Source: Roseiarcus sp963732155 (GTDB lineage Bacteria; Pseudomonadota; Alphaproteobacteria; Rhizobiales; Beijerinckiaceae). Taken from it: a stretch of 64,000 nt of DNA. Shown one piece after another: positions 27,426 to 35,757 of the stretch. Position numbers and translations under genes: made by a program. The stretch covers positions 186,001 through 250,000 of the forward strand of contig CAVSYB010000002.1 of NCBI GenBank assembly GCA_963732155.1, written 5' to 3'. The notes beneath the pieces are model-generated. The model made no database searches, had not been told where the DNA came from, and saw only the letters and a list, made by a program, of their open reading frames with translations. Position 1 is the first letter of the stretch; each line of letters starts with the position of its first letter.

Positions 27426-27494
27426 CTTTAAGAGCCCGCAAGTTTTGACCCCCACCGGCGGTCCTTGAAACCGCCAAGGCGAGGAGAAGTCCCG

Positions 27495-28964
27495 ATGGCG
27501 GCTGTCCAGGAGACTGTCGACAGAGTCCGTTCGATCGACGTCAGCCAGTACAAATACGGCTTCGTCACCGATATCGCCTCCGACAAGGCCCCCAAGGGCC
27601 TTAGCGAGGAAATCGTCCGGTTCATTTCGGCCAAGAAGGGCGAGCCCGGCTGGCTGACGCAATGGCGGCTGGAGGCCTATCGCCGCTGGCTGACGATGGA
27701 CGAGCCCAAATGGGCGCGAGTCGAATACCCTCCGATCGACTACCAGGACCTCTATTATTTCTCCGCGCCGAAATCGACGCCGGGACCGAAGTCGCTCGAC
27801 GAAGTCGATCCCGAGTTGTTGCGCACCTACGCCAAGCTCGGCATTCCGCTCGTCGAACAGGAGATATTGGCGGGCGTCGAGAGGCCGAGGGTGGCGGTCG
27901 ACGCGGTTTTCGATTCGGTTTCCGTCGCGACGACGTTCAAGGCGGAGCTCGCCAAGGTCGGGGTGATCTTCTGCTCGTTCTCGGAGGCGGTGCATAACCA
28001 CCCGGAGCTTGTGAAGAAATATCTCGGCTCCGTGGTGCCTCCGACCGACAATTTCTTCGCGACGCTCAATTCGGCGGTGTTCTCCGACGGCTCGTTCGTC
28101 TACGTGCCGCCCGGCGTGCGCTGCCCGATGGAGCTTTCAACCTATTTTCGCATTAACGAGAAGAACACCGGACAGTTCGAGCGCACGCTGATCATCGCCG
28201 ACAACGGCGCCTATGTCAGCTATCTCGAGGGCTGCACGGCGCCCAAGCGCGACGAGAACCAGCTTCACGCGGCGGTCGTCGAACTCGTCGCGCTCGACGA
28301 GGCCGAGATCAAATATTCGACGGTGCAGAACTGGTACCCCGGCGACGCCGAGGGCCTGGGCGGCGTCTTCAATTTCGTCACCAAGCGCGGCGACTGCCGC
28401 GGCGCGCGCTCGAAAATCTCCTGGACGCAGGTCGAAACCGGCTCGGCGATCACCTGGAAATACCCGTCCTGCATCTTGCGGGGCGATCAGTCGCGCGGCG
28501 AATTCTATTCGATCGCGATCTCCAACGGCCGCCAGCAGGTCGACAGCGGCACCAAGATGATCCATTTGGGCCGCGACACCACCAGCCGCATCATCTCCAA
28601 GGGCATCGCGGCGGGGCGCTCGCAGAACACCTATCGCGGCCAGGTGTCGGCGCACCGGCGGGCGACCGGGGCGCGCAACTTCACCAATTGCGACTCGCTG
28701 CTGATCGGTTCGAACTGTGGCGCCCATACGGTGCCCTATATCGAGGCGAAGAATAATTCGGCGGTGTTCGAGCACGAGGCGACGACCTCCAAAATCTCCG
28801 AGGACCAGTTGTTCTATTGCTTGCAGCGCGGCCTGTCGGGTGAGGAGGCGACGGCGCTGATCGTCAACGGCTTCGTGCGTGACGTGCTGCAGCAATTGCC
28901 GATGGAGTTCGCGGTCGAGGCGCAGAAACTGATCGCGATTTCGCTCGAAGGGAGCGTGGGGTGA
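27495..28964 (+). CDS. sufB: Fe-S cluster scaffold component SufB
   Basis: 489 residues, standard length. SufB with SufC and SufD forms the scaffold on which Fe-S clusters are built. Characteristic segments: QYKYGFVTDIASDKAPKGLSEE, YYFSAPKSTPGPKSLDEVDPELL, VYVPPGVRCPMELSTYFRIN, YVSYLEGCTAPKRDENQLHAAVVEL, and GSNCGAHTVPYIEAKNNSAVFEHEATTSKI with its conserved Cys. ATG 27495 has GAGGAG upstream. A hairpin (GGCGGT at 27457-27462 with ACCGCC at 27470-27475) sits just before the ribosome site and might influence expression. First gene of the tight sufB-cupin-sufC-sufD-sufS-sufT run. Confidence 0.97.
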   Translation: MAAVQETVDRVRSIDVSQYKYGFVTDIASDKAPKGLSEEIVRFISAKKGEPGWLTQWRLEAYRRWLTMDEPKWARVEYPPIDYQDLYYFSAPKSTPGPKSLDEVDPELLRTYAKLGIPLVEQEILAGVERPRVAVDAVFDSVSVATTFKAELAKVGVIFCSFSEAVHNHPELVKKYLGSVVPPTDNFFATLNSAVFSDGSFVYVPPGVRCPMELSTYFRINEKNTGQFERTLIIADNGAYVSYLEGCTAPKRDENQLHAAVVELVALDEAEIKYSTVQNWYPGDAEGLGGVFNFVTKRGDCRGARSKISWTQVETGSAITWKYPSCILRGDQSRGEFYSIAISNGRQQVDSGTKMIHLGRDTTSRIISKGIAAGRSQNTYRGQVSAHRRATGARNFTNCDSLLIGSNCGAHTVPYIEAKNNSAVFEHEATTSKISEDQLFYCLQRGLSGEEATALIVNGFVRDVLQQLPMEFAVEAQKLIAISLEGSVG

Positions 28965-29458
28965 GCAAGCCCGTGGTTAATCTCGCCGAAGTGCCGCTGC
29001 GCGACGGCGGCAATGGCAAGCAGTTCGCCGCAAAGCTCGGCCGCATCGGCTCGCTGATCGGGGCGAGCAAGCTCGGCTGTCAGTTGCACATCGTGCCGCC
29101 GGGCAAGAAGGCGTTTCCGCGTCATGCCCATCACGTCAATGAAGAAATGTTCTTCGTGCTGTCGGGGCAGGGGACCTACCGGCTCGGCGATCAGACCTAT
29201 CCGATCCGCGAGGGCGACGTGATCAGCGCGCCAGCGGGCGACGCCTCGACGGCGCATCAGATCGCCAATTCGGGCGCGGGAGAGCTGCGCTATCTCGGCG
29301 TTTCGACGCGTCTCGATCCCGAGGTCGTGGAATATCCCGATTCGAACAAGTTCGCCGTCGCCTCGATGGCGCCCCCCGACAAGGGGCTGCTGGCGGCCAA
29401 GCTGCTCTATATCGGGCGCCGCGAGGGATCGCTCGACTATTTCGACGGCGAAGAGTGA
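28961..29458 (+). CDS. Cupin-domain protein inserted in the suf operon
   Basis: 165 residues. Single cupin: motif 1 is FPRHAHHVNEEMFFVLSGQGTYRLG (two His, Glu), motif 2 region is IREGDVISAPAGDASTAHQIANSG with the second His set. It probably binds a metal; no substrate known. The GTG start overlaps the sufB stop (GTGA), so it is translationally coupled to sufB, and sufC begins 10 bases after its stop. This placement inside suf is not the E. coli arrangement. Confidence 0.83.
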   Translation: MSKPVVNLAEVPLRDGGNGKQFAAKLGRIGSLIGASKLGCQLHIVPPGKKAFPRHAHHVNEEMFFVLSGQGTYRLGDQTYPIREGDVISAPAGDASTAHQIANSGAGELRYLGVSTRLDPEVVEYPDSNKFAVASMAPPDKGLLAAKLLYIGRREGSLDYFDGEE

Positions 29459-29468
29459 AAGCGAAGCA

Positions 29469-30224
29469 ATGAACAGACTGGAAGTTAAGAATCTCAGTGT
29501 CGAAATCCACGGCAAGCCGATCCTTGAGCGGCTCGACTTGACCGTTGAGGCCGGCGAAGTCGCGGCGATCATGGGGCCGAACGGGTCGGGCAAGTCGACG
29601 CTGTCCTATGTCGTCGCGGGCAAGCCGGATTATGAGGTGACCTCCGGCGAGGTGCGGCTCGACGGCGAGAACATTCTCGAACTGTCGCCCGACGAGCGCG
29701 CCGCCAAGGGTTTGTTCCTCGCCTTCCAGTATCCGGTGGAGATTCCCGGCGTCGCGACGATGACCTTCCTCAAGGCGTCGATGAACGCGCAGCGGCGGTC
29801 GCGCGGCCTCAAGGAGATGACGACGCCTGACTTCATGCGCGAGGTTCGCGCCGCGGCCGATCGTTTGAAAATCGACCAGGCGATGCTGCGCCGGCCGCTC
29901 AACGTCGGCTTTTCCGGCGGCGAGAAGAAGCGCATGGAGATCCTGCAGATGGCGCTGCTCGCCCCGCGCCTCGCCATTCTCGACGAGACCGATTCGGGCC
30001 TCGACATCGACGCGCTGCGCATCGTCGCGGAAGGCGTCAACGCGCTGCGCGACAAGGACCGCGCCTTCCTCGTGATCACCCATTACCAGCGCCTGCTCGA
30101 CCACATCAGGCCGGACACCGTTCACGTGATGGCCAGGGGGCGCATCGTGAAGACCGGCGGTCCCGAGCTCGCCGAGGAGCTCGAACGCAACGGCTACCGC
30201 GACTATGCGGCGGACGCCGCGTGA
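29469..30224 (+). CDS. sufC: SufC ATPase
   Basis: 251 residues. ABC-type ATPase of the SufBCD scaffold. Walker A MGPNGSGKST at about residues 35-44, the SufC-typical LFLAFQYPVEIPGVATMTFLKASMNAQR, signature FSGGEKKRMEILQMALLAPRLAILDETDSGLDIDAL (C-loop, Walker B, D-loop), and the switch His in LVITHYQRLLDHI. Its stop is seven bases before sufD. Confidence 0.97.
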   Translation: MNRLEVKNLSVEIHGKPILERLDLTVEAGEVAAIMGPNGSGKSTLSYVVAGKPDYEVTSGEVRLDGENILELSPDERAAKGLFLAFQYPVEIPGVATMTFLKASMNAQRRSRGLKEMTTPDFMREVRAAADRLKIDQAMLRRPLNVGFSGGEKKRMEILQMALLAPRLAILDETDSGLDIDALRIVAEGVNALRDKDRAFLVITHYQRLLDHIRPDTVHVMARGRIVKTGGPELAEELERNGYRDYAADAA

Positions 30225-30231
30225 GGAAGCC

Positions 30232-31506
30232 ATGAACGTGCGGATCGTAGCGCCCAAGACCATCGCTGAGACGACGATTGCCGCGCAATTCGCCGCGCTG
30301 CAAACCGCCGATTCCGACCGGGCCGCCGCCTTCGCCGCTTTTGCGGCCACGGGGCTTCCGACGCGGCGCGACGAGGCGTGGCATTACACCGACCTGCGTT
30401 CGTTGATGTCCGCCGCGGCGCCGATCGCGAACGCGCCTGACGCGGCTCGCATCGAGGCCGCGCGCCAGCAACTTGCGGCGCGCGAGCGGGTAGGGGACGT
30501 CCGCCTCGTGCTGGTCGATGGCCGCTTTGTCCCGCAATTGTCCGACGCCGCCCCCAAGGGCGTTTTTGCCGGGATGCTCGCAAAGTCGGTCCCGCTGACG
30601 CAACCGGACGCTGTCGTCGCTTTGAACGACGCGTTCGCCATGCAGGGGCTGGCGCTGGATATCGACGCAGGCGTCCAACTGGCCGAGCGCATCGAAATCG
30701 CCCATTGCGCCAGCGCCGACGCGCCCCACGCGACTTATTCGCGCGTGCATGTCCTGCTCTTGGCGGGCGCGCAGGCGCGGATCGTCGAGTCTTATTTCGG
30801 CGCCGGCGCTGATTGCCAACGCAATGCCTTGACGAAACTGAGCCTGAACAAAGGTGCGCGTTGCGAGCATGTCAGCGTCGTTGCCGACGACGCCGGCCTG
30901 CATCTGGAAAGCCAGATCGCCGATCTCGGCGCCGACGCCGAATTCAATTCATTCGCGCTGGTCGCCGGCGGCGCGCTCACGCGCCGGCAGACTTTCGCGA
31001 CATTGGGCGGCGAGGGCGCGAAAATCGCGCTGGGCGGTCTGTCGCTGCTCGATGGGCGCCGCCACGCCGACACCACGCTGCTGGTGGATCACGCGGCGCC
31101 GCGCGGCCGCAGCCGCGAATTCTACAAGCACATCGTCGCGGACGAGGCGACCGGCGTGTATCAGGGCAAGGTCGTGGTGCGCTCTGGCGCCCAGAAGACC
31201 GACGGCGGGATGAAGAGCCAGGCGATCCTGCTTTCGCCGCATGCGGTGATGAACAACAAGCCCGAGCTTGAAATATTCGCCGATGACGTCATCTGCGGCC
31301 ACGGCGCGACGGTCGGCGCGCTCGATCCCGAGCAAATGTTCTATCTGCAGGCGCGTGGCCTGCCCGAGGTCGAGGCGGAAGCGATGTTGCTGGAAGCCTT
31401 CGGCGCCGACGCGATCGCCCGCGTCGAGGACGAGGAGCTGGCCGAATGGCTGCGCCGCAGGATGCGGGCCTGGCTCGCCGCGCGGGCGGAAGGCGCGCGC
31501 TCATGA
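30232..31506 (+). CDS. sufD: Fe-S assembly protein SufD
   Basis: 424 residues. SufB-related partner in the SufBCD complex. N-terminal helical part includes LPTRRDEAWHYTDLRSLM. The C-terminal beta-helix has GRRHADTTLLVDHAAPRGRSREFYKHIVADEATGVYQGKVVV, QAILLSPHAVMNNKPELEIFADDVICGHGATVGALDPEQMFYLQARGLPEVEAEAML. The His and Cys in CGHGATVG are the SufD hallmark. ATG 30232 follows GAGGAAGCC; the stop overlaps the sufS start (ATGA). Confidence 0.96.
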   Translation: MNVRIVAPKTIAETTIAAQFAALQTADSDRAAAFAAFAATGLPTRRDEAWHYTDLRSLMSAAAPIANAPDAARIEAARQQLAARERVGDVRLVLVDGRFVPQLSDAAPKGVFAGMLAKSVPLTQPDAVVALNDAFAMQGLALDIDAGVQLAERIEIAHCASADAPHATYSRVHVLLLAGAQARIVESYFGAGADCQRNALTKLSLNKGARCEHVSVVADDAGLHLESQIADLGADAEFNSFALVAGGALTRRQTFATLGGEGAKIALGGLSLLDGRRHADTTLLVDHAAPRGRSREFYKHIVADEATGVYQGKVVVRSGAQKTDGGMKSQAILLSPHAVMNNKPELEIFADDVICGHGATVGALDPEQMFYLQARGLPEVEAEAMLLEAFGADAIARVEDEELAEWLRRRMRAWLAARAEGARS

Positions 31507-32744
31507 CGATGCACAATCCCATCCCTGCGCTGGACGTCGAGGCGTTGCGCGCCGACTTCCCCATTCTCGCCGAGCGGCCTTATGGCAAGCCGCTGGTCTA
31601 CCTCGACAACGCCGCCTCGGCGCAAAAGCCGCGCTCGGTGATCGATCGAGTGACGCATGCCTACGAGCACGAGTACGCCAACGTGCATCGCGGCCTGCAT
31701 TACCTCGCCAACGCAGCGACCGAAGCCTATGAGGCGGCGCGCGAAAGCGTGCGCCGCTTTCTCAACGCCGCCTCTCCCGACGAGATCGTCTTCACACGCT
31801 CGGCGACCGAGTCGATCAACCTCGTCGCCGCCAGCTTCGGCCTCGCCCATATCGGGGCGGGTGATGAAATCGTGCTTTCGGTGATGGAGCATCATTCCAA
31901 CATCGTGCCCTGGCATTTCCATCGCGAGCGCAAGGGCGCGGCGCTGAAATGGGTCGATGTCGCCGAAGACGGCTCATTTTCGCTCGACGCCTTCGAGCGC
32001 GCCCTGACCGGGCGCACCAGGATCGTCGCGATCACCCATATGTCCAACGTGCTCGGCACGGCGACGCCGATCAAGGACGTCATCCGCATCGCCCACGCGC
32101 ATGGCGTGCCGGTTCTCGTCGACGGCTCGCAGGGCGCGGTGCATCTCGACGTCGACGTGCGCGATCTCGACGTCGATTTTTACGTCTTCACCGGCCACAA
32201 GGTCTACGGGCCGACCGGGATCGGCGTGCTCTACGGCAAGCGCGCCTTGCTGGAGGCGCTGCCGCCGTTCAACGGCGGCGGCGAGATGATCCAGGAGGTG
32301 ACGCGCGACAACGTCACCTATAACGCGCCGCCGCATCGCTTCGAGGCGGGAACGCCGCCGATCGTGCAGGCGATCGGCCTCGGCGCCGCCCTCGATTATG
32401 TCGAGGGGATCGGCCGGGCGCGCATTCGCGCCCATGAGGAATCGCTGCTGGCCTACGCCCACGAACGGCTGGGGGCGATCAATTCCCTGCGCATTTTCGG
32501 CTCGGCGCCCGGCAAGGGGCCGATCGTCGCCTTCAACATGCAGGGCGCGCATGCGCATGACGTTGCGACGATCATCGACCGCTCGGGCGTGGCGGTGCGC
32601 GCCGGCACCCATTGCGCGATGCCGCTGTTGCAACGTTTCGGCGTCACCTCTACATGCAGGGCTTCGTTCGCGCTCTACAATACGCGCGCCGAGGTCGACG
32701 CGCTTGCGGAGGCTTTGATCCGCGCCCAGCGCCTGTTCGCCTGA
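31503..32744 (+). CDS. sufS: Cysteine desulfurase SufS
   Basis: 413 residues. Group II PLP cysteine desulfurase that supplies sulfur to SufBCD, usually via SufE or SufU. Features: DNAASAQKPRSVIDRVTHAYEHEYANVHRGLHYLANAATEAYE, FTRSATESINLVA, EHHSNIVPWHF, PLP Lys in FYVFTGHKVYGPTGIGVLYGK, and the active Cys in RAGTHCAMPLLQRFG. No sufE or sufU gene is in this window. Translationally coupled to sufD by a four-base overlap. Confidence 0.97.
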   Translation: MTMHNPIPALDVEALRADFPILAERPYGKPLVYLDNAASAQKPRSVIDRVTHAYEHEYANVHRGLHYLANAATEAYEAARESVRRFLNAASPDEIVFTRSATESINLVAASFGLAHIGAGDEIVLSVMEHHSNIVPWHFHRERKGAALKWVDVAEDGSFSLDAFERALTGRTRIVAITHMSNVLGTATPIKDVIRIAHAHGVPVLVDGSQGAVHLDVDVRDLDVDFYVFTGHKVYGPTGIGVLYGKRALLEALPPFNGGGEMIQEVTRDNVTYNAPPHRFEAGTPPIVQAIGLGAALDYVEGIGRARIRAHEESLLAYAHERLGAINSLRIFGSAPGKGPIVAFNMQGAHAHDVATIIDRSGVAVRAGTHCAMPLLQRFGVTSTCRASFALYNTRAEVDALAEALIRAQRLFA

Positions 32745-32755
32745 GGAGGGCTTTG

Positions 32756-33139
32756 ATGACCGACAGCCCGACCGTGGCTCACGCGCCCAACCAGCCCGCG
32801 GTCGCCTCGCCCGCGGCGATCGCGCCGGACGAGCTGCAGCGCCTGACCGACGAAATCGTCGTCGCGCTGAAGACCGTTTACGATCCCGAAATTCCCGCCG
32901 ATATTTACGAGCTGGGGCTCATCTACAGCATCGACATCGACGATGCGCGTTTCGTCACCATCGAGATGACGCTGACGGCGCCCGCCTGCCCCGTCGCCGG
33001 CGAAATGCCCGGTTGGGTCGAAAACGCGGTGAGCGCGGTCGGCGGCGCATCGGGCGCCAAGGTCAACATGGTGTTCGACCCGCCGTGGGACCAAAGCCGC
33101 ATGTCGGACGAGGCGAAGGTGGCGCTGGATATGTGGTGA
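32756..33139 (+). CDS. sufT: SufT-like DUF59/MIP18 Fe-S assembly protein
   Basis: 127 residues. DUF59 domain: LTDEIVVALKTVYDPEIPADIYELGLIYSIDID, then TLTAPACPVAGEMPGWVENAV with the conserved Cys and VNMVFDPPWDQSRMSDEAK. Members help deliver or mature Fe-S clusters. GAGGAGGG precedes ATG 32756, 11 bases after sufS. Operons of this type often end with sufA; here no A-type carrier follows, and the next gene (pnkp) is convergent. Confidence 0.93.
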   Translation: MTDSPTVAHAPNQPAVASPAAIAPDELQRLTDEIVVALKTVYDPEIPADIYELGLIYSIDIDDARFVTIEMTLTAPACPVAGEMPGWVENAVSAVGGASGAKVNMVFDPPWDQSRMSDEAKVALDMW

Positions 33140-33189
33140 GGGCGGTCAGCGGGGCAACGGCCGAAATTGCCGCTACCCTACAGATGTAT

Positions 33190-35757
33190 TCACAATCGAG
33201 GATCGATAGGCTCGCTTTCCAATGCGAGGACTGCGAAGACGCATTCATGGATTTTTCTTAGCGGCGCCCCCGACGTGAATCGTGTAAGCGCCTCATGTCC
33301 GAGCGCAAATTCGCGTAACGCCAGAGCCCGCTTGCCGCCCAACCCACGTTCTCGCAGACGATTCAGATTTTCCGGCAGGTCGTATTCCGGCCCATATATG
33401 ATGCGCAAATATTCTGCGCCTCGAACCTTCAGTGCGGGTTGCAGAAGTCCCTTGGCTCCGCGAGGCGCAAAGGAGAGGGGCTTTACTACCATGCCTTCTC
33501 CTCCGAGCGCGGTGAGTTCCTCCCACCATGCAATCGCCTCGGCACACCTGGCAGGGTCGTCCAGATTCAGCTCGAGTGCGCGCGTTCGAGCGAACGCCGG
33601 GCCTCCCATTTCAACGAGCCGCGCAGCCATTGCGAGGTGCCAGAGGTGATCCTTGTCAAAATGGACCACGCCCTCGCTGGCCAACAGGTGAAACGGAGCA
33701 ATTTTCAAGTCGCCAACACTGTTGACCGGCCATGCGTAGGGCCGCCAAGCGCGGGCGTAAAGGTCAACTTTGTCACGCCGTTGCGCGAGTTTCGCGGTGA
33801 ACGCTTGTAAAGGCGCGCCGCGCGTTGTCGCCCGGGAGGCGGCGTCGACGGCGGCCGCCAGTCCCGCGCGCCCGGAAACAGCGACGGGCTCGTACTGTTG
33901 CTCGATGAGACTGGACGCTTTGGCGGACCACGGCATGATCTCAACGTCAAGAAGCAGCCAGTCTGTCTTGAGCTCGTCCCACAAGCCGGCGGAATCGGTC
34001 GCGCGCCGCAACCGCTCAAGGACAGTGGCGGTCATTGCGCGATCGGCGAAAAAGGGTCGGCCGGTTCTTGTCCAGATAGCCCCGGTTTCGCTGGTCTGCG
34101 CGCCAAAGCGCCGCCGCGCGACAAGATCGTCCCGACAGACGGCAATGATGCCGCGCGAGCCCATGTGCTTTTCTTCCAGCAAGAGGGCGCTCTGACCGCG
34201 TTCGCGATAGAAGGCGAAGGCTTCTTCGGGCCGCTCGAGCCAGCCTTCGAGCTTGCTGGTTTCAACGGGCGACATCGTTGGCGGCAGATAGATCAACCAT
34301 TGCGGCGCGATAGCGAAGCGACTCATCGCTTCGAGGGCGGCGGCGGCGTTTGCGTGCGCGATCGGGATCCTTCGCATGAGCGACGTTTCGATCCATCGAC
34401 GACCGGAAACATCGGCATAATCGATGAGATGATCGGCTCGGGCTTGACCGGTGAGTTCCGGATTCGCCGGGGCTGGTCGGCGGACAGGCTGCGCGTACGC
34501 GCGACGCGCGGGAATGCTGACGAGATGTCTTTCTGGCCAGCGTAAGGCGGTCAATTTGCCGCCAAATACACAGCCCGTGTCGATGCAGATTGTGTTATTG
34601 ATCCACTCGGCCTCGGGGATTGGCGTATGGCCGTAAACGAGCGCCGTCTTGCCGCGGTAGGCGGTCGCCCAATCAAGTCGAACCGGCAGGCCGAACTCGT
34701 CGGATTCGCCAGTCGTCTCGCCAAAAAGCGCGAAGTCTCGCACGGCTGGCGAGCCTCGTCCGATCATCTCTTCTTTCAGGCCAGCGTGGGCGATAGCAAG
34801 GCGACCGCCATCGAGCCAATAATGGCTGCGCAGGTCATCGAGGAACGTCTTGACCTTTGCCGAGAAGTCCGGCGGCTCCCTGGCGAGTTGTTCGATCGAA
34901 TCCTGCAGCCCGTGGCTGATCTCGACGTTGCGCCCCGCCAGCCAGCGGCCGAGTTTGCGATCGTGGTTGCCCTGAACGACCAGAGCGTCGCCGGCCTGCG
35001 TCGCCGCCATGACGATGCGCAACACGTCCGGCGTTCGCGGCCCCCGGTCGACGAGGTCGCCGACGAACAGGAGCTTACGCCCGGCGGGAGGCGTAACCCG
35101 CGCCTCCTCGCCTTCAGGACTGACGCCGTAGCCAAGAGCTTCCAGCAAAGCGCGCAACTCATCGGCGCAGCCGTGGACGTCGCCGATAATGTCGAACGGA
35201 CCGTGATCGTCCCGCCGATCGGTCCACAACGGTCGCCGCTCAATCCGCGCCGCGTCAATCGATTCTGGCGAGAAAAGGCGCCAAACTTGACGGAAACCCT
35301 CCTGCTGGAGCCTGCCGGCGCCTTTGCGGATCTCCTGAATCATTCGTTGTGGCACAGCGGCGCCAAAATCGCGATCCGGTCGCTCCTTGTTGCGGGCGAC
35401 GCAGACATCAAGGCCGGGATCGAGCACGATCGCGACCGGCAACGCGTGCCAGCGACGGGCAATCTCGATCCACGGCTTGCGGTCGGCGGCGCGGACATTT
35501 GTGGCGTCGATTACCGCGAGGCGGCGGTTCTTGAGTCGCTTTTCCGCAATGAAGCGCACCAGGTCGAAGGCATCCGCGGAGACCGATTGATCGTTCTCGG
35601 CGTCGATGACCATGCCCCGGCAACGATCCGAGGAGACGATCTCGTTGAACGCAAACCAGCGCGAGGCGAACGTCGACTTGCCGGAACCTGTCGCGCCAAT
35701 CAGCACGACAAGCGCAAAGTCCGGAATATCGAGCAGACTCGCATCCGACGATCTCAT
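33190..35757 (-). CDS. pnkp: Pnkp: polynucleotide kinase-phosphatase-ligase (RNA repair)
   Basis: 855 residues, three catalytic modules in the bacterial Pnkp order. 5'-OH kinase: P-loop GATGSGKST at 21-29 with DATNVRAADR at 84-93. Calcineurin-like 2',3'-phosphatase: GDVHGC 192-197, GDLVDRGP 233-240, GNHDRK 263-268, YGHTPIPEAEWINNTICIDTGCVFGG 375-400. C-terminal ligase/adenylyltransferase: motif I Lys530 in EEKHMGSRG, LDVEIMPWSAK near 603-613, GGEGMVVKP and QPALKVRG. The family heals and seals broken RNA with 2',3'-cyclic phosphate and 5'-OH ends; the ligase works in a complex with Hen1. Its ATG overlaps the hen1 stop by four bases. Convergent with suf. Confidence 0.96.
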   Translation of the reverse strand: MRSSDASLLDIPDFALVVLIGATGSGKSTFASRWFAFNEIVSSDRCRGMVIDAENDQSVSADAFDLVRFIAEKRLKNRRLAVIDATNVRAADRKPWIEIARRWHALPVAIVLDPGLDVCVARNKERPDRDFGAAVPQRMIQEIRKGAGRLQQEGFRQVWRLFSPESIDAARIERRPLWTDRRDDHGPFDIIGDVHGCADELRALLEALGYGVSPEGEEARVTPPAGRKLLFVGDLVDRGPRTPDVLRIVMAATQAGDALVVQGNHDRKLGRWLAGRNVEISHGLQDSIEQLAREPPDFSAKVKTFLDDLRSHYWLDGGRLAIAHAGLKEEMIGRGSPAVRDFALFGETTGESDEFGLPVRLDWATAYRGKTALVYGHTPIPEAEWINNTICIDTGCVFGGKLTALRWPERHLVSIPARRAYAQPVRRPAPANPELTGQARADHLIDYADVSGRRWIETSLMRRIPIAHANAAAALEAMSRFAIAPQWLIYLPPTMSPVETSKLEGWLERPEEAFAFYRERGQSALLLEEKHMGSRGIIAVCRDDLVARRRFGAQTSETGAIWTRTGRPFFADRAMTATVLERLRRATDSAGLWDELKTDWLLLDVEIMPWSAKASSLIEQQYEPVAVSGRAGLAAAVDAASRATTRGAPLQAFTAKLAQRRDKVDLYARAWRPYAWPVNSVGDLKIAPFHLLASEGVVHFDKDHLWHLAMAARLVEMGGPAFARTRALELNLDDPARCAEAIAWWEELTALGGEGMVVKPLSFAPRGAKGLLQPALKVRGAEYLRIIYGPEYDLPENLNRLRERGLGGKRALALREFALGHEALTRFTSGAPLRKIHECVFAVLALESEPIDPRL

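Noticed and set aside
27457..27475. Hairpin before sufB as a transcription terminator
   Set aside because: No T-run follows, and it precedes the ribosome site; noted only as a possible leader structure.
33140..33189. Hairpin between convergent sufT and pnkp (GGCAA ... TTGCC)
   Set aside because: Only five paired bases before a bulge and no T-run; could be chance in GC-rich DNA.
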